Shown piece by piece: positions 8,501 through 16,333 of a DNA stretch of 64,000 bases. The position numbers were made by a program, and so were the translations under genes. The notes under the pieces are model-generated. The model was not told the DNA's origin. It saw only the letters and a program-made list of their open reading frames with translations, and did not search any database. Origin of the DNA: Sphingorhabdus sp. EL138. GTDB lineage: Bacteria; Pseudomonadota; Alphaproteobacteria; Sphingomonadales; Sphingomonadaceae. Each line of letters starts with the position of its first letter. Position 1 is the stretch's first letter. The stretch covers positions 310,001-374,000 of the forward strand of contig NZ_OGVD01000004.1 of assembly GCF_900258045.1 (NCBI RefSeq). Reading direction: 5' to 3'.

Positions 8501-9030
8501 TGGATGGTTTAGGCGCAATTTTTACGACTCCCCCGACCCTTGTCACATGGGTTCTGATCTACATTGTTGTGCAGCGTCTTGCCGAACTGGTCTATGCAAA
8601 TGGCAATACCAAGCGGCTGCTGTCCGAAGGCGGGGAGGAATTTGGCGCTGATCACTATCACTGGTTCATCTTTCTCCACAGTGCCTGGCTGGCAGTTATC
8701 TTCCTGCTGGTCGATCCGTTGCGCGAGTTAAACCCGATCATGCTCGCGCTGTTTGTCAGTACGCAGATTCTACGTGTGTGGACGCTCGCTTCCATCGGCC
8801 GGTGGTGGACGACAAGGATCATCTCTGCCCCGCATTTCGACCGGGTCCGGCGCGGCCCGTACAAATATATCCCGCACCCCAATTATCTGGTCGTGGTGCT
8901 CGAAATCGCCATCGTGCCCCTGCTTATGGGATTGCCGTGGGTAGCGCTTGTCTTTTCAATCCTGAACGCGGTTCTGCTACGCCACCGGATCAAAGTGGAA
9001 AACGAGGTATTGGGACAGCGCGGCGCCTAG
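8500..9030 (+). CDS. Isoprenylcysteine carboxyl methyltransferase (ICMT) family membrane protein, BpsB-like
   Basis: A 176-residue integral membrane protein with four to five hydrophobic segments and the ICMT-family C-terminal signature VRRGPYKYIPHPNYLVVVLEI, whose R-HPNY residues bind S-adenosylmethionine, followed by E near the C-terminus. Bacterial relatives next to type III PKS genes O-methylate alkylpyrones (BpsB). The ATG overlaps the PKS stop as TGATG and a GGGAG site lies in the end of the PKS gene, so the two are translationally coupled. An isoprenyl-protein substrate is unlikely in a bacterium. Confidence 0.85.
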   Translation: MDGLGAIFTTPPTLVTWVLIYIVVQRLAELVYANGNTKRLLSEGGEEFGADHYHWFIFLHSAWLAVIFLLVDPLRELNPIMLALFVSTQILRVWTLASIGRWWTTRIISAPHFDRVRRGPYKYIPHPNYLVVVLEIAIVPLLMGLPWVALVFSILNAVLLRHRIKVENEVLGQRGA

Positions 9031-9056
9031 AATTTGGCGGCAAGCTGTATGACGGA

Positions 9057-9086
9057 TTGACAAAATCCGGACGTCCGAAGTGTTAC
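9057..9086 (+). promoter_or_regulatory. Candidate promoter for the glycine-rich secreted protein gene
   Basis: TTGACA (9057-9062) and TGTTAC (9081-9086) are 18 bases apart in the gap before the glycine-rich protein gene. The -35 is a consensus match and the -10 is weak, so this is a candidate only. Confidence 0.35.
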
Positions 9087-9157
9087 CACTGCATATATCG
9101 CCCAAATCCGGATTAATTTCGATTTGAAACAACCGTTTCTGTTTCTCTGAGGAAGAT

Positions 9158-10981
9158 TTGGTAACGGGGGGATTGAAAGACTTGTTTAGTCTCAGGGCAT
9201 CGATCTGGAAAATATGTATCACCGGCCTGCTGGCGGTTCTCGTATATCCTTATGCAGCGGCTTTTGCGCAGACCACCAATATTCCTTCCGGCACCGTGAT
9301 AAACAGCTATGCTCAGGTCGTCTCAATCACTTCGACTAATGTCCAGCTATCCAGCAGCAGCGGTTTCACCGCAAATAGCCGGGCACTGATAGTGCAGATG
9401 AAAGGGGCCTCCGTCACGCGAAACGACGATGCTGCCCATGGCGATATTACCGCATATAATAGTGCCGGACGCTTTGAATATGTCAAAATCGTTTCGGTTT
9501 CCGGAAATACGGTCACTCTATCCGATGCTCCCACGGTGTCTTTTTCTACCGGTGGCTCCTTACAGATGATCAGCGTGCCCGTTTTTGACAGCCTGAACCT
9601 GAACCAGACGGTCGTGCCACAGGCCTGGAACGGGCGAATTGGCGGTGTGGTAGCATTTGATGTGGTCGGGACCTTGACATTGGGCGCAGATATCAATGCG
9701 ACAGGTCGGGGATTTCGTGGCGGTGCGTTGGCAACATCAACACCTTTTGATAGCTGTGGGTCGGATCAATTCAACTATACCGGCATCATGCAGGCGGGGA
9801 CGGGCAACAAGGGCGAAGGTGTCGTGCCTGGCGCATCTGCTCATGAGGCCCGACGCGGACATAATGGCAATGGCGGTGGTGGCGGAAATATTACCGATGC
9901 CGGCGGCGGCGGCGGCGGCAACATTGGTGCCGGCGGCCTGGGTGGCCGTGAACTGGACTTGTGTGACGATGACGGCAATTTCGGCGGTCTTGGTGGCCAA
10001 GCCCTGGATTATTCTCCCAACAACCGACTGTTCATGGGCGGCGGCGGTGGATCGGGATCGGAAGTCTCGCAGGCTGAAAGCGGAGGCGATCGCAGCGGTG
10101 GCGGGCTTATCTTTGTCCGGGTGGACCTCCTTGTAGGCAATGGCGGCCGGATGATTGCGGACGGCCTGTCGGCCCTTGCGGATAATTTCAATGGTTCGGA
10201 CGGTGGCGGCGCGGGCGGAGCGATCGCGCTATCTGTCATTACCGGTATATCAGGATCTCCTGTTTTCAGCGTTGCCGGAGGCGAAGGCGGCGATGAAGCC
10301 AATGATCAATTCGCCCATGGTACCGGCGGAGGCGGCGGTGGCGGTGCAATCAGGCTATTTGGCGCAACCTGTGCTGCGATCACACCGATGGTTAGCGGTG
10401 GTTCTGCTGGAACGAGCGTGCTGGGCAGCAATGTTGGTGACCCCAATTGGGGAGCGATTGATGGCGGTCCGGGCAATTGTCAGGGCAATTTTTCGGAACT
10501 TGGGCGCACGTCATCAATTGATCCGGCCAAGTTGAACGTCATCAAAACCTCTTCCGTCTATACGGGCAGTGGCACCAGCAGCGGCTTTTCCATACCGGGC
10601 GAAGATATTATCTACACAATTGTCGTCCAGAATGTCGGCGGCGGGCCGGGTGGAGAAGATAGCGTCTTCATCATCGACCAGTTGCCCAGTCAGATGGCTT
10701 TTCTGAACGATGATATCGATAATGGCGGACCGGACAATTTCCCCGGCAGTGACCCGATCGTGTTTGTCGACAATGGCAGCACATTAAGCCTTGATTACAA
10801 TAATGACGTCGCTTTCTCCAACCAGCCGACCATGCCGGTATCTTTCGCGGACTGTGGCTATGAACCCGTGAGCGGCTACGATCCGGCGGTCACATATATT
10901 TGCATTAATCCCAAGGGCGTATTTGCACGTCCCCAACCCACTTCGGAATTTTCCGTATTATTGCGGGCAAGAATCAACTGA
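9158..10981 (+). CDS. Secreted glycine-rich protein with C-terminal DUF11-like repeat domain
   Basis: A 607-residue exported protein. A signal peptide (about residues 1-38, ending at AAAFAQ) is followed by a beta-rich region (GTVINSYAQVVSITSTNVQLS), then Gly-rich blocks around residues 220-410 (GGGGGG runs, GGDGGGAGG), and a C-terminal domain around 460-607 that looks like a DUF11/CARDB-type Ig-like repeat (NVIKTSSVYTGSG ... EDIIYTIVVQNVG). Such proteins are usually surface or adhesion components; no enzyme motif is seen. The start is TTG 9158 with GAGGAAGA upstream. Gly-rich blocks rich in GGCGGC/GGTGGC codons could be slippage-prone. Confidence 0.7.
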   Translation: MVTGGLKDLFSLRASIWKICITGLLAVLVYPYAAAFAQTTNIPSGTVINSYAQVVSITSTNVQLSSSSGFTANSRALIVQMKGASVTRNDDAAHGDITAYNSAGRFEYVKIVSVSGNTVTLSDAPTVSFSTGGSLQMISVPVFDSLNLNQTVVPQAWNGRIGGVVAFDVVGTLTLGADINATGRGFRGGALATSTPFDSCGSDQFNYTGIMQAGTGNKGEGVVPGASAHEARRGHNGNGGGGGNITDAGGGGGGNIGAGGLGGRELDLCDDDGNFGGLGGQALDYSPNNRLFMGGGGGSGSEVSQAESGGDRSGGGLIFVRVDLLVGNGGRMIADGLSALADNFNGSDGGGAGGAIALSVITGISGSPVFSVAGGEGGDEANDQFAHGTGGGGGGGAIRLFGATCAAITPMVSGGSAGTSVLGSNVGDPNWGAIDGGPGNCQGNFSELGRTSSIDPAKLNVIKTSSVYTGSGTSSGFSIPGEDIIYTIVVQNVGGGPGGEDSVFIIDQLPSQMAFLNDDIDNGGPDNFPGSDPIVFVDNGSTLSLDYNNDVAFSNQPTMPVSFADCGYEPVSGYDPAVTYICINPKGVFARPQPTSEFSVLLRARIN

Positions 10982-11166
10982 CTAGCGGCATTGCTGGTCC
11001 CTGAAAATGACGATAACAACGCCATATTGTTTTCGATGTGCACAGTAGTTCGGCCGAGAGGGTGATCTTGCCGAAAACGCATGATGACATTCGAATTATG
11101 AATTGGCGACCTGTGGCATTTGTATGCATCATGACAATTCTTTGAACATAAAGAAGGGTGAGGGGC

Positions 11167-13290
11167 ATGGCGATCATCAGAAACTTACGCGTTGCGAGTT
11201 CCACGGCAGTTCTGTTGTTGGGGGTCGGCATGACTGTCTCAACGCCGCTACAGGCAGCCGAGAAATCTGAAAAAACAACGGTAAGTCCAGTTGCGTTTAT
11301 CGAGATGCCGCGGCTGGATGACCCCATGCTTTCTGCGGACGGTAAGAAAATCGTCATGGTCCAATCCGCGGTGGATTGGGCAGAGAATGAGCGGGTTGAT
11401 GCTTACAACCTGATTGATGTCGAAACTGGAGACTTGCGGGTAATTCCGCGCAGCGAGATTGAGGATGACAGCCTGTCGGCCGCACAATGGGCCCCGGACA
11501 GTTCCGGTTTCGTGGCAACGTTGAAACGTGAAGATGACGAAAAGGCTGCTGCCTATTTTTACGATATCGAAAGCAAAAGCCTGACCAAATTGTTCGAACA
11601 TCCCGAGAATGTCTCTGACATCAAATGGACGACTGATGGTCGCACGATCTATTTTCGGATGCGACGTGACGAAAAGAAAACCAAGGAAGACAAGGCGCGA
11701 GAAATAGCGTCTTATGATGTTTCCATTCCGATGGAACTCTGGCGTTACCAGAGGGACGAGAAGATATCGGAGCCGGTTCTGGCCGGCCCGTTCAGCGTTC
11801 GCCATTTTTCCCTGTCGGCTGATGATAGTCAAATTATCTACAGCCGCATGCCAGAGGGTGCAGGTTATGCCAGTCACCACCGGGAATTGTGGCTGCGTGA
11901 TATCGCGACCGGTAGCGATACCCGCCTGACCGAGAATGGATATCATGAAGCGGAAGCGCAACTATCGCCTGATGGGACGCGATTTGCGTTTATCGCCACC
12001 GTTAATGAAAAGGGCGAAGGTTATTATGAAGACAATCTGTTTGTTCAGGCCATAGGATCATCACAGCCAAAATTGTTGCTTCCGAACGAGCCCATGGAAG
12101 TTCTTGATTTCGCGTGGAATAAACAGGGTTCGGAAATTTTCATATTGGGCAATACGGGCGTGCGCACCAATCTGTTTCGACTGAATTTGGGCAGCAGTCG
12201 GCTGACACCGATTACCAAGGGCGATCATGCGTTGGGAGACTGGCGCTATAGTCCGGAGACCGACACGCATATCATGCTGCTTACTGATGCGCGGAGTCCC
12301 GGTGAGGTTTACATAAAGAGAAAAGGCGGTCCGCTTGAAAAGGTCAGCAGGATCCATGACGAATGGACAGAACATGTCCGGCTTCCCCAGCAGCAGGTTT
12401 TTCAATGGACGGCGCGAGATGGCACATCGCTTGAGGGCCTGTTGATACCGCCAGTGGGCTATCAGTCCGATGGAAAATATCCGCTGGTCACAATCACGCA
12501 CGGCGGGCCGCGCTCATCTTCGCAATTTGGATCCTGGAATACCTCACGATATGCAAGCGTTCTCGCAGGGCAGGGATATGCGGTTTTCCTGCCCAATCAT
12601 CGAGGCGGAACCGGCTATGGCGATGCCTTCATGCGCGACATGGTCGGCAACTATTTCCGCAACTCGCATCTCGATGTTCTGGACGGTATTGATGCCCTGG
12701 TCACACAGGGTATTGCCGACCCAGACCGGCTGGTGAAAATGGGCTGGAGTGCCGGCGGCCATATGACCAATAAGCTGATCACCTATACTGATCGTTTCAG
12801 GGCGGCATCATCCGGTGCCGGTGCCTCCAGCTGGATATCCATGTACGGGGAGAGTGACGTACGCCACAATCGCACGCCCTGGTTTGGCGGTGCCCCGTGG
12901 CAGGAAAATGCACCGCTGGATAGTTACATCGCCCAGTCACCATTGAAAGATGCGTGGAAAGTGAAAACACCGACCTTGTTCTTCAACGGTGGCAACGACG
13001 TACGGGTGCCGCCTACCCAGCAGATCATGATGTACCGGGGCGTCCGGGCGGCCGGTGCACCGACAAGCCTCTATGTTGCCGAGGGTGAGCCGCATGGTTT
13101 TCGCAAGCCCTTTAACCAGCTGTTCAAGATCAATACAGAACTTGCCTGGTATGCCAAACATGTCCTCGATAAAGACTATCAACCTGTTCTGCCACCGATA
13201 GAGCCTGAGGTAGAGGAAGAAGATACCAAGGAAGAGGAGGAGCAGGAAATTCCGGAAGAACAAAAGGTTAGTGAAGAGACCGTCCAATGA
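11167..13290 (+). CDS. S9-family (prolyl oligopeptidase-like) secreted serine peptidase
   Basis: A 707-residue exported peptidase. Signal peptide residues 1-34 (ending TPLQAA), a seven-bladed beta-propeller-like N-terminal region (AQWAPDSSGF, IKWTTDGRTIYF, AEAQLSPDGTRFAF), and a C-terminal alpha/beta-hydrolase domain. The catalytic triad is Ser528 (GWSAGGH), Asp611 (NGGNDVRVPP) and His643 (GEPHGF). It probably trims peptides in the periplasm. The C-terminus is an unusual acidic tail (EPEVEEEDTKEEEEQEIPEE). The ATG at 11167 is used because AAGAAGG lies nine bases upstream. Its end overlaps the transporter gene by four bases. Confidence 0.9.
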   Translation: MAIIRNLRVASSTAVLLLGVGMTVSTPLQAAEKSEKTTVSPVAFIEMPRLDDPMLSADGKKIVMVQSAVDWAENERVDAYNLIDVETGDLRVIPRSEIEDDSLSAAQWAPDSSGFVATLKREDDEKAAAYFYDIESKSLTKLFEHPENVSDIKWTTDGRTIYFRMRRDEKKTKEDKAREIASYDVSIPMELWRYQRDEKISEPVLAGPFSVRHFSLSADDSQIIYSRMPEGAGYASHHRELWLRDIATGSDTRLTENGYHEAEAQLSPDGTRFAFIATVNEKGEGYYEDNLFVQAIGSSQPKLLLPNEPMEVLDFAWNKQGSEIFILGNTGVRTNLFRLNLGSSRLTPITKGDHALGDWRYSPETDTHIMLLTDARSPGEVYIKRKGGPLEKVSRIHDEWTEHVRLPQQQVFQWTARDGTSLEGLLIPPVGYQSDGKYPLVTITHGGPRSSSQFGSWNTSRYASVLAGQGYAVFLPNHRGGTGYGDAFMRDMVGNYFRNSHLDVLDGIDALVTQGIADPDRLVKMGWSAGGHMTNKLITYTDRFRAASSGAGASSWISMYGESDVRHNRTPWFGGAPWQENAPLDSYIAQSPLKDAWKVKTPTLFFNGGNDVRVPPTQQIMMYRGVRAAGAPTSLYVAEGEPHGFRKPFNQLFKINTELAWYAKHVLDKDYQPVLPPIEPEVEEEDTKEEEEQEIPEEQKVSEETVQ

Positions 13291-14519
13291 CATTGCCGCT
13301 GGATAATGTCGCGAGCTTTGGTGTCCTTTGCACTATATTGGGTATCCTGTTTTTTCTCAAAAACCGGGGCGGTTTCTGGGATCGGTTTTTCGTTTTCATT
13401 CCCATCGTATTGCTCTGCTACCTGATCCCCTCACTGCTTCGCAGCTTTGGTATTGTGGCATCGGCCGATGACGGTTTGTGGCAGGTGGCCAAGGATTATT
13501 TTCTGCCCGCAGCGTTGATATTGATGACATTGAGCATCGACCTCAAAGCCATTATGGGCCTTGGATCCAAGGCGCTCATCATGTTTTTCACTGCCACTAT
13601 CGGCATCATCATCGGTGGGCCTATCGCGATCCTGATTGTGGGTTCGTTTAGTCCGGAGACTGTTGGTGGTGAAGGGGCTGATGCAGTATGGCGCGGTCTT
13701 GCAACACTGGCCGGCAGCTGGATCGGCGGCGGTGCCAATCAGACAGCGATGCTGGAAGTCTATGGCTATAATCCAGAGCGTTACGGCGCCATGGTCGCTG
13801 TCGACATCGTCATTGCCAATATCTGGATGGCATTTCTGCTTTATGGTGCTGGTAATGTTGAGAAAGTGGACCGCTGGCTAAAGGCAGACTCTAGTGCGAT
13901 AGAAAATTTGCGAGACAAGATGGCGAATTTTACCCTGTCTGTTGAACGCACGTCTACCACATCGGAAATCATGCTGTTGCTCGCGGTGGCTTTTGGCGGG
14001 GTCGGTCTATCTCATCTCCTGGGTGGTTTTCTGTCCGGTGCTTTCGAAGCCATACCTGCTTTTACTGACAGTTTTCTGGCGGGTAAATTCTTCTGGATAG
14101 TGGTGATTGCGACCACTTTGGGCGTAGCACTCAGCTTTACCAAGGCGCGCGACCTTGAAGGAGCGGGTGCTTCCAAGTTCGGAACTGTTCTTATATTTCT
14201 GCTGGTCGCTATTATCGGCACCAAGATGGATATTTTCCAAATGGCTGATGCGCCGATGCTCTTCCTCGTCGGGTTCATCTGGATGTTGTTCCACAGCATA
14301 TTGTTGATCGTGGTCGCCAAGATGATCCGGGCTCCGTTTTTCTTTGTCGCGGTGGGTAGTAAAGCGAATGTCGGTGGTGCAGCGTCAGCCCCTGTAGTTG
14401 CGGCGGCCTTTCATCCTGCGCTCGCCCCCGTCGGGGTCCTGCTCGCGGTGCTTGGTTATGCGCTGGGCACTTATGGGGCGATCTTGTGCGCGCAGCTGAT
14501 GCAGGCGGTTGCTCCATGA
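13287..14519 (+). CDS. DUF819 family multi-pass membrane protein (probable transporter)
   Basis: A 410-residue membrane protein with about ten hydrophobic segments. Conserved DUF819 features include GSWIGGGANQTAMLE (~150-164) and SKANVGGAASAPVVAAAF (~352-370). The family is uncharacterised; genes of this family commonly sit beside peptidases or dipeptide epimerases, which suggests export or import of a peptide or amino-acid derivative. Here it overlaps the S9 peptidase upstream (ATGA) and the S51 peptidase downstream (ATGA), so all three are one transcriptional and translational unit. A peptide-uptake role is inference from that context. Confidence 0.85.
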   Translation: MTLPLDNVASFGVLCTILGILFFLKNRGGFWDRFFVFIPIVLLCYLIPSLLRSFGIVASADDGLWQVAKDYFLPAALILMTLSIDLKAIMGLGSKALIMFFTATIGIIIGGPIAILIVGSFSPETVGGEGADAVWRGLATLAGSWIGGGANQTAMLEVYGYNPERYGAMVAVDIVIANIWMAFLLYGAGNVEKVDRWLKADSSAIENLRDKMANFTLSVERTSTTSEIMLLLAVAFGGVGLSHLLGGFLSGAFEAIPAFTDSFLAGKFFWIVVIATTLGVALSFTKARDLEGAGASKFGTVLIFLLVAIIGTKMDIFQMADAPMLFLVGFIWMLFHSILLIVVAKMIRAPFFFVAVGSKANVGGAASAPVVAAAFHPALAPVGVLLAVLGYALGTYGAILCAQLMQAVAP

Positions 14520-15232
14520 CAGCTGTTTCCCGGCAATTTTTTGGCATAAGTGATTCTGCGTCCCTGTTTGTGGCGGAAGATGCCGAACCCGCCATGGCGA
14601 AAAAACTTGTCTCTCTGTCGAAAAAGACAAATCCTGTTATTTGTTATGTGGGCGCTGCGAAAGGTGACCGGCAGGATCGAATTGCTGAATTCCTCACGTT
14701 GGCCGAGCGGATTGATGCAGTGCCTCATGTACTCAGTTTGTTTAATCCCCCGACGGGTGATCCCAGTCTGTTTTTTGCCGGCGTCGATATCGTTTTTATG
14801 GACGGAGGATCGACCCGTAACCTGATGGCGATTTTTGAGGAATGGGGTGTCGTGGATGCCTTGCGCAATGCTTATGAAGAAGGCGTGATAATTGCCGGTG
14901 CGAGTGCTGGTCTCAATATCATGTTTGATTGGAATATTACGGACTCGGTGAAGTCAGAGCTCGCTCCACTACAGGGGTACGGGTTCTTGAACGGCAGTGT
15001 TTGTGTGCATTATGATGTAAACCCTGGCCGGCAATCAATATTTCAAGATTTCCTAGCCAATGGTGAGGCAGTCTTTCCAGCCTTCGCGATTGACGAGGGG
15101 GTTGCCATTCATTTCGAAAACGAAAATATCAGATCCGTGTTTTCCATCAGTGATACTGCCGGTTTGCAACAGATATCGAAACAGAATGGCGCACTTGTTT
15201 CCTCGCGATTTACCGTTCAGCGCATCGGCTGA
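14516..15232 (+). CDS. S51-family peptidase / type 1 glutamine amidotransferase-like protein
   Basis: A 238-residue protein of the S51 (dipeptidase E / cyanophycinase) fold. The nucleophile elbow is AGASAGL with Ser130; MDGGST (95-100) forms the preceding strand turn and His165 in CVHYDVNPGR is a good triad candidate. No signal peptide, so it acts in the cytoplasm. Dipeptidase E cleaves Asp-X dipeptides and cyanophycinases hydrolyse cyanophycin; which applies here is not evident. The ATG overlaps the DUF819 stop, giving a scheme of periplasmic cleavage, import and cytoplasmic cleavage of peptides. Confidence 0.8.
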   Translation: MTAVSRQFFGISDSASLFVAEDAEPAMAKKLVSLSKKTNPVICYVGAAKGDRQDRIAEFLTLAERIDAVPHVLSLFNPPTGDPSLFFAGVDIVFMDGGSTRNLMAIFEEWGVVDALRNAYEEGVIIAGASAGLNIMFDWNITDSVKSELAPLQGYGFLNGSVCVHYDVNPGRQSIFQDFLANGEAVFPAFAIDEGVAIHFENENIRSVFSISDTAGLQQISKQNGALVSSRFTVQRIG

Positions 15233-15277
15233 TGTTCAAAAAAAGCGCTTCTTCCGGAATCGGAGTGATGAAGCTTG

Positions 15278-16174
15278 TCAGTCCGGCTGCTTGAGCTTTT
15301 CCCAAATATCAGAAACGATGGGGTTTCCATTACTCGCGGCACAGTAGATACGAATAGATAGGTCTGTCGTATGATTACTTGGCACGAGACGCAGTCCTTG
15401 CTCCGCGGGATCTCCCGGAACAACGGTTTCTGGCAACCATGATATTCCGAATCCATTTTGCGTTGCCGCCAATATGCTTTCAACCAAAGCTGCTCGATAC
15501 ACGATGTTTAGTCTCTTTCTAAAACGCGCTTTGCCAAGCAACTGCTCAAAAATCCGGGACATGAAGGAAGTGTTGGAATAGGCGACATAGGGGATGGATT
15601 CGAAACCATCCTCCCGTAGATCAATCGGAGCAGAATCGATGCTTTGATATGGACGCAAGTGGTGGCGTTCAATTTCGATACTAGGGAATTGTACCGGATC
15701 GAAATCGAACGAGATCGAGTCATGATGATATGAGATGAAGAAATCACTGGCCCCGTTGTGAAGACTGGTCAGATAGTCTTCGGCCGCACGGGTTTCGGCA
15801 ATGATCAGGGTAGAAAATGGCGACGTCACCCCATGCCAGGAATTTATCAGCTCAGGTACAAATTTTAACGCCAGAGTATGCAGACTGGAAATCGTGATGC
15901 TGTTTTTACCGATTTTTGAGTATTCATTCGCAACCGCACGCGCTTCGTAACACTGATCGACAATATTTCTGGCGGTATTGATAAAATCTTCCCCCGCGGG
16001 CGTCAGCTTGATGGGGTGTGCTGAACGGTTGAAAAGAGGTGTGCCAATCCACGACTCCAGCGCCTGAATACGACGACTTAAAGCGGACTGAGTAACGAAC
16101 CGTGCCTCTGCAGCATGGGCAAAGTGTCCCTTCTCGGCAACACTAATGAAATCTTCCAGCCACTTTAGTTCCAA
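15278..16174 (-). CDS. LysR-family transcriptional regulator
   Basis: A 298-residue LTTR with the typical N-terminal winged HTH (MELKWLEDFISVAEKGHFAHAAEARFVTQ, split here as KWLEDF then GHFAHAA and QSALSRRIQALE) and a periplasmic-binding-like effector domain. The start is a TTG at 16174 with AAAAGGAC upstream; the resulting first residues are exactly those expected for the family. It is convergent with the peptidase operon (45 bases apart) and divergent from the TonB-dependent receptor, so it probably regulates one or both. Confidence 0.9.
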   Translation of the reverse strand: MELKWLEDFISVAEKGHFAHAAEARFVTQSALSRRIQALESWIGTPLFNRSAHPIKLTPAGEDFINTARNIVDQCYEARAVANEYSKIGKNSITISSLHTLALKFVPELINSWHGVTSPFSTLIIAETRAAEDYLTSLHNGASDFFISYHHDSISFDFDPVQFPSIEIERHHLRPYQSIDSAPIDLREDGFESIPYVAYSNTSFMSRIFEQLLGKARFRKRLNIVYRAALVESILAATQNGFGISWLPETVVPGDPAEQGLRLVPSNHTTDLSIRIYCAASNGNPIVSDIWEKLKQPD

Positions 16175-16218
16175 GAAAAATGTCCTTTTTCAGAATCTTG
16201 CGTTTTTCGCATCGTATC

Positions 16219-16233
16219 ATTCCAATTATGAAT
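16219..16233. promoter_or_regulatory. Candidate LysR operator between the regulator and the TonB receptor
   Basis: ATTC-N7-GAAT, a T-N11-A dyad of the LysR type, lies in the 159-base divergent gap, 44 bases upstream of the regulator start and 100 bases upstream of the receptor start. Only one dyad is obvious and the region is AT-rich, so chance occurrence is possible. Confidence 0.35.
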
Positions 16234-16333
16234 TTGAAGTCATTTTTTATGATGTCAGACCGGGGTCGGAGGAACAATGGCTCAGTAACAGCTGGGATTG
16301 TGCAACAAAATTGTCTCGAGGGGGATATATCAG

